Both the position numbers and the translations under genes were made by a program. Source: an uncultured Thalassolituus sp. (GTDB lineage Bacteria > Pseudomonadota > Gammaproteobacteria > Pseudomonadales > Oceanobacteraceae). From it: DNA of 10,918 bases. Shown here piece after piece: positions 7,273-10,918 of this stretch. The notes below the pieces were generated by a model that made no database searches, was not told the DNA's origin, and saw only the letters and a program-made list of their open reading frames with translations. How positions within the stretch are numbered: the stretch's first letter is position 1; each line of letters starts with the position of its first letter. The stretch lies in assembly GCA_913054055.1 (NCBI GenBank), contig CAJXIT010000092.1, forward strand, positions 1-10,918. Reading direction: 5' to 3'.

Positions 7273-7312
7273 AAAAAAAACACCCTAAACAATCACTTGC
7301 TTAGGGTGTTTT
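7273..7312 (-). terminator. Terminator of the second alkaline phosphatase gene
   Basis: A 12-bp perfect stem, AAAACACCCTAA with TTAGGGTGTTTT, encloses a 12-nt loop. It is followed on the minus strand by a T run overlapping the stem end (plus-strand A at 7273-7280). It lies about 70 nt after the phosphatase stop. The opposite side also has four T, so weak bidirectional action is possible, though no plus-strand gene is seen. Confidence 0.85.
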
Positions 7313-7379
7313 ATCATTTGCCTTTAAAGGGTGCTTTTAACCGCCAGCATCTAAAAAACGGCTAACCCAGCAACCAGGC

Positions 7380-9020
7380 CTATTGCACAATCAGCGCATC
7401 CATCATTTTCTTAGCAACATCCGTATGGCGCTGCATGGTTGAAAACGCCGCACTGATGCTCCCAGGCCCAAACGCATACACAGGAACCGGCGCCGCCGTA
7501 TGTGTGCCCGTGCCCCACACCACGTTTTGATTAGCCGCCAATGCACGGCCAATTAAGTTAGCGTGTAAATCGTCGCCGTACACATAAAACTCTTTAAAAT
7601 CTTGAATCACAGGCAGCTCGTTAGCCGACAAATATTTATGTCCTGGAATCAACATATGATTTTTATGACGCACAGTAATCGGCTGTGCCTCTGTATCCGT
7701 TACATGATAATCCTCATGCACATGATCATTAATCACCTCGGCCCATTGTGAAGCCGTTGTGTCTGCAAAATCCCAATCAGGGCTCACTTCCAGCATCATG
7801 TCGTAAAACGTGGCACTTTGCGCATGCAACTTATCTAGGTTAGATACCTGAGCAAAATTATAATTCGGACGATACGGTGCACCCTTCATACCACTGCCTG
7901 GTAACGTTTTAGGGGCTGGCAAATTTTTCGCCGAATAACTGAAACCAAAGCCACCGGTTTCGTGATCACCGGTAACCACTACAAGTGTGTCGTTGCGGTC
8001 TTTCACCCAGTCATAAACCGCAGTCACTGCTTCATCAAACTTTAACAATTCGTGCAGCAACCAACCGGCATCGTTTACATGGCCAGCCCAATCAATCTGC
8101 CCACCTTCAATCATTAAAAAGAAACCGTCTTCATCTTGTGACAATACATCCAGCGCCTTTAACGTCATTTGTTTTAAAGAAGGTTGAGTACAGCTATCAG
8201 CTTGTTTGCATGCTGAATAGGCAATACCATCGGCCATTAATGAATTTGAAAACAAACCCAATACCTTATTGCCGCTAACCGCTGCTAATTGCTGCTGATC
8301 AAACGCCAGCTCAAAGCCATATTTATCTTTAGCTTCAAGCATTAAGTTACGATCATCTTTGCGTTTTGATTTTTTATAAATGGCTTTGCTTGCGCCTAAC
8401 TCCTTCATAGCCGCTTGCGCTGACGCATCAGTTTTAATCATGGAGGGTAAAAAGTGCCTGGCCCCGCCGGACAATAAAACATCCACATTGCCACTTTCAA
8501 TCAACTGTTGTGCAATTTCATTTTCGTAAGAGCGGTGAGGTTGATGAGCCGCAAACGCCGCCGGTGTGGCATGGGTCATACGCGTATCCGAAATCAGTCC
8601 TGTGGCCTTACCCATTTTTTTGGCTTTTTCTAAAATGCTTTCAACCACATTGCCTTCATGGTCCAAGCCAATCATTTCAGAACCGGCTGCCACACCGCTG
8701 GCTAACTGAGAAGCCGAACAGGCAGAGTCCGTCACCAAGTTACCATCGGCTCCCATGGGCGCGGTTAACGACAACCCCAAGTGCCCGGCTTTAGCAAACT
8801 TTTGCAAACCGGTTTCATTACCCGTTAGATTGTACAAAGAGTTGGGGGCACGGCGTGCATACTCTTCTAACATGCCAATCTGTTGGGCGCCCATGCCATC
8901 GCCAATCATTAAAATCACATTTTTTACTTTGCCTTCATTGATGTCCATGGGCGCTTGTTTGTCACACGCCACCAATAAGGCACTGGCCGCTATCGTGGCC
9001 ATTAAGGATTTAAAATTCAT
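7380..9020 (-). CDS. phoA: Alkaline phosphatase, VAP-like lipoprotein (paralogue 1)
   Basis: This is a 546-residue phosphomonoesterase that releases phosphate from organic phosphoesters in the envelope. A lipoprotein signal runs to the lipobox LVAC (C19), with D20 following. Residues seen from the alkaline phosphatase family: D41 (MIGDGMG), nucleophile S99 (VTDSACSA), H150 and T152 (MTHATPAAF), R163, E305, D310, W311 and H314 (IEGGQIDWAGH), D352-H353 (GDHETGG) and H507 (GTHT). His and Trp where E. coli PhoA has D153 and K328 are the Vibrio alkaline phosphatase pattern, and the long inserts match that type too. C271 and C277 could pair in a loop before TQPSLK. The Shine-Dalgarno (AGG, 7 nt before the ATG) is modest; the signal peptide supports the start. 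It is a tandem paralogue of the upstream gene, with its own promoter and terminator. Confidence 0.93.
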   Translation of the reverse strand: MNFKSLMATIAASALLVACDKQAPMDINEGKVKNVILMIGDGMGAQQIGMLEEYARRAPNSLYNLTGNETGLQKFAKAGHLGLSLTAPMGADGNLVTDSACSASQLASGVAAGSEMIGLDHEGNVVESILEKAKKMGKATGLISDTRMTHATPAAFAAHQPHRSYENEIAQQLIESGNVDVLLSGGARHFLPSMIKTDASAQAAMKELGASKAIYKKSKRKDDRNLMLEAKDKYGFELAFDQQQLAAVSGNKVLGLFSNSLMADGIAYSACKQADSCTQPSLKQMTLKALDVLSQDEDGFFLMIEGGQIDWAGHVNDAGWLLHELLKFDEAVTAVYDWVKDRNDTLVVVTGDHETGGFGFSYSAKNLPAPKTLPGSGMKGAPYRPNYNFAQVSNLDKLHAQSATFYDMMLEVSPDWDFADTTASQWAEVINDHVHEDYHVTDTEAQPITVRHKNHMLIPGHKYLSANELPVIQDFKEFYVYGDDLHANLIGRALAANQNVVWGTGTHTAAPVPVYAFGPGSISAAFSTMQRHTDVAKKMMDALIVQ

Positions 9021-9070
9021 GGAGTCGCCTAAAACGTTATTCTAAAAAACAGATTAAATAATTAAACGGG

Positions 9071-9099
9071 ATTATAAGGGGGGATGAAAAAATAGTCAG
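9071..9099 (-). promoter_or_regulatory. Predicted promoter of phosphatase paralogue 1
   Basis: On the minus strand a perfect -10 box TATAAT (9076-9071) lies 17 bp downstream of CTGACT (9099-9094; 4 of 6 consensus bases). It falls between the upstream gene's terminator and the ATG at 9020, so this gene can be transcribed independently. A weak -35 with an ideal -10 fits an activator-dependent promoter such as a PhoB target, but I do not see a clear Pho box. Confidence 0.6.
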
Positions 9100-9112
9100 T
9101 GAATATTTTCAT
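9084..9112. repeat. Inverted repeat around the phosphatase -35 box
   Basis: ATGAAAA (9084-9090) and TTTTCAT (9106-9112) are perfect 7-bp inverted arms flanking the predicted -35 element. The position suits a regulator site. The AT-rich composition makes chance occurrence possible, and the regulator is unknown. Confidence 0.35.
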
Positions 9113-9136
9113 GCGGCACACACGCTGTTTTTACAC

Positions 9137-9173
9137 AAAAAAATACCCCCATCACCTTCATGATCGGGGCATT
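9137..9173 (-). terminator. Terminator of the first alkaline phosphatase gene
   Basis: On the minus strand a 13-position stem begins AATGCCCC and closes with GGGGTATT. It contains one G-U pair and one G-G mismatch, has the loop TGAAGG, and is followed by seven T (plus-strand A at 9137-9143). It begins about 33 nt after the stop codon of the upstream phosphatase and separates the two paralogues into different transcripts. Confidence 0.8.
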
Positions 9174-9206
9174 AAACATTCATACCATTAATGCAGTGAA
9201 TTCACA

Positions 9207-10865
9207 TTACTCTGAAATCAACGCACCCATCAGTTTTTGGCCAATATTAATGTGGTGCTGCATGGTTGAGAATTGGTTCACCACGGCTTCTGGTCCAAAG
9301 GCATACACAGGCACTGGCGATGCCGTGTGGGTACCATTACTCCAAGCCACACTTTGCTCTGGAGCAATGGCTCGGCTGATCAACGCACTTGGGTCGCCAT
9401 CGCCTGGGTAAACGTAAAAATCACTGAAGTCATTAATCAAAGGCAAATCAGGTACCGACAAATACTTATGTCCATCTATTACATTATCGTTAAGCGTACG
9501 GGCCGCAATGGCAATGGATTCGTCATCCGTCACATGAAAGTCGGCGTGTAAGCTAGCGTTCACCGCAACTTTCCATTCAGCAGGCGTTGATTCTGAAAAA
9601 TCCCAATCGCCGTTCACTGCACTCAAGATGTCGTAATAGGATTTAGACTGAGCATAAATTTTATCTAAAGTGTCCAGCGATCCAAAGTTATAGTTAGGTT
9701 TATACTCTTCGCCATTCATGCCGTCGCCGCTTAACTGCTTGCCTTCTGGAATCTCATGTTTGTGGTAAGCAAACCCAAAGCCGCCGGTTTCATGGTCAGC
9801 GGTCACCACCACTAAGGTATCTTCACGGTCTTTCACCCATTCGTAAACCGCCGCTACTGCTTCATCAAACTTCAGCATTTCATGCAACAACCAACCGGTA
9901 TCGTTTACATGCCCTGCCCAGTCAATTTGACCCCCTTCAACCATTAAGAAAAAACCGTCTTCGTCTTGCGATAAAATATCCAACGCTTTTTTGGTCATGT
10001 CTTGTAACGATGGCTCATCACTACATTTATTGCTTACAGTGCCGTTTTTACAATGTGTATATTCAATGCCATCATTCATGGCAGAATCATCAAACAAACC
10101 TAATAGCTTGCTGCCTGATGCAGCGTTTAATTGGGCCTTAGTAAACGCCAATCCATAACCGGCGTCTTGCGCTTCAATGATTAAGTTACGATCGTCAGAA
10201 CGTTTTGATTTTTTAATCACATGGCTAGGGGCATTTAACTGAGTGGCCAACGCTGCAAAATCAGTATTCGGCACCCAATGACGAGAACCACCACCTAACA
10301 TCACATCCACACCTAAAGTCAGCATGTCTTCTGCAATTTCGTTTTCAAAAGAACGATGTGGCTGATGGGCCGCAAACGCAGCTGGCGTAGCGTGGGTAAT
10401 GCGCGTATCGGTAATCAAACCTGTGGCCTTACCCATGGCTTTTGCTTTTTCTAAAATGGTTTGCACCTTGTTGCCATTATCATCCAAACCAATGGCTTCA
10501 GAAATAGAACCCCTGCCCGTGGCCAATTGCGTTGCAGAACACGCAGAATCCACAACCAAACTTGGGTTTGCACCCATAGGGGCATTCATAGATAAACCCA
10601 TGCGGCCTTCGTCAGCCAGTTTTTGCAATGACGTGGTGGTTGATGCCAAAACGGAATTAGGCGCGCGGCGAGCATACTCTTCTAACAGACCCACTTGCTG
10701 TGCGCCCATGCCATCACCAATCATTAAAATGACATTTTTCACTTTGCCAGTTTCAAGAGACCTTTCATCAGGAGTGGCAACCGTATTGTCATCCGAACCA
10801 CAGCCCACTAAAACCGAACATGTGGCCAACACAGCCAACATATTTTTTGTTGTTAACAATTTCAT
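9207..10865 (-). CDS. phoA: Alkaline phosphatase, VAP-like lipoprotein (paralogue 2)
   Basis: This is a 552-residue alkaline phosphatase co-linear with the next gene and sharing many long identical stretches (for example KVKNVILMIGDGMGAQQ). The lipobox is LVGC (C22) with G23 after it, then a short polar linker. Active-site residues are D51, nucleophile S107 (VVDSACSA), H158 and T160, R171, E310, D315, W316, H319, D357-H358 and H513; the His/Trp pair again marks the Vibrio type. C272 and C281 sit in the same loop as the cysteine pair of the neighbour. An ATG at 10886 would add seven residues, but it has no Shine-Dalgarno and would put two Arg and extra residues ahead of a good signal peptide. 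The ATG at 10865 (MKLLTTKN) has AGGA 10 nt upstream, so I prefer it. The upstream promoter is largely outside the window. Confidence 0.92.
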   Translation of the reverse strand: MKLLTTKNMLAVLATCSVLVGCGSDDNTVATPDERSLETGKVKNVILMIGDGMGAQQVGLLEEYARRAPNSVLASTTTSLQKLADEGRMGLSMNAPMGANPSLVVDSACSATQLATGRGSISEAIGLDDNGNKVQTILEKAKAMGKATGLITDTRITHATPAAFAAHQPHRSFENEIAEDMLTLGVDVMLGGGSRHWVPNTDFAALATQLNAPSHVIKKSKRSDDRNLIIEAQDAGYGLAFTKAQLNAASGSKLLGLFDDSAMNDGIEYTHCKNGTVSNKCSDEPSLQDMTKKALDILSQDEDGFFLMVEGGQIDWAGHVNDTGWLLHEMLKFDEAVAAVYEWVKDREDTLVVVTADHETGGFGFAYHKHEIPEGKQLSGDGMNGEEYKPNYNFGSLDTLDKIYAQSKSYYDILSAVNGDWDFSESTPAEWKVAVNASLHADFHVTDDESIAIAARTLNDNVIDGHKYLSVPDLPLINDFSDFYVYPGDGDPSALISRAIAPEQSVAWSNGTHTASPVPVYAFGPEAVVNQFSTMQHHINIGQKLMGALISE

Positions 10866-10894
10866 TATTGATACATTCCTACGCATTATTTTTA

Positions 10895-10909
10895 TCAGTG
10901 AACATCACT
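10895..10909. promoter_or_regulatory. Possible regulatory palindrome upstream of phosphatase paralogue 2
   Basis: AGTGA (10897-10901) and TCACT (10905-10909) form a 5-bp inverted repeat around three bases, about 30 bp upstream of the preferred ATG. The overlapping TCAGTGAA (10895-10902) recurs exactly at 9096-9103, inside the other phosphatase promoter. This is suggestive of shared control only; the window ends too soon to place a promoter. Confidence 0.25.
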
Positions 10910-10918
10910 AAGGCGCGC

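Noticed and set aside
7321..7330. 10-bp palindrome CCTTTAAAGG after the second phosphatase gene
   Set aside because: It is short, isolated, and has no position relative to a promoter or terminator that would suggest a role.
9080..9112. Pho box upstream of the second phosphatase
   Set aside because: I looked for two CTGTCAT-like repeats 11 bp apart on either strand. Only one partial match (TTTTCAT) is visible, so I do not call it.
10399..10911. Plus-strand open frame of 170 codons antisense to the first phosphatase
   Set aside because: It mirrors a well-supported gene with complete catalytic motifs, its translation resembles no family I know, and similar antisense frames occur across the second paralogue.

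Overview
The window looks like a piece of a marine gammaproteobacterial chromosome (Oceanospirillales/Alteromonadales-like). I infer this from moderate GC, a betI-betB-betA choline-to-glycine-betaine cluster next to a BCCT carrier, and two alkaline phosphatases of the Vibrio (VAP) type. I cannot name the genus. Every gene I can support lies on the minus strand, so transcription runs from right to left. I see no RNA gene, CRISPR array, insertion sequence or phage gene.

Layout from the right (upstream) end: (1) Two tandem paralogous lipoprotein alkaline phosphatases (about 10865-9207 and 9020-7380). Each is followed by its own hairpin terminator, and the second has a promoter with a perfect TATAAT. 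(2) A 325-bp intergenic stretch (7055-7379) holding the second phosphatase's terminator, a 48-bp imperfect palindrome with a degenerate partner beside it, and the bet promoter with a palindromic operator just in front of betI. (3) The compact operon betI-betB-betA (7054-3399). Its genes are 1 and 16 bp apart: TetR-type repressor, betaine-aldehyde dehydrogenase and choline dehydrogenase. (4) A BCCT-family carrier (3256-2040), presumably for choline, broken by a one-base frameshift inside its signature transmembrane segment, then two hairpins. (5) A soluble sensor histidine kinase with three PAS domains (1821-10), with no response regulator visible in the window.

How the parts could work together: the BCCT protein would import choline, BetA oxidises it to betaine aldehyde, BetB finishes the oxidation to glycine betaine, and BetI represses the operon until choline is present. 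The envelope phosphatases release phosphate from organic phosphoesters. They could also free choline from phosphocholine for the neighbouring pathway, but that link rests only on gene order.

The points most worth a second look are the single-base lesion in the transporter, the different residues after the lipidated cysteine in the two phosphatases, the cysteine pair both phosphatases carry in one loop, and the structured palindrome upstream of betI. I found no convincing wholly new system.
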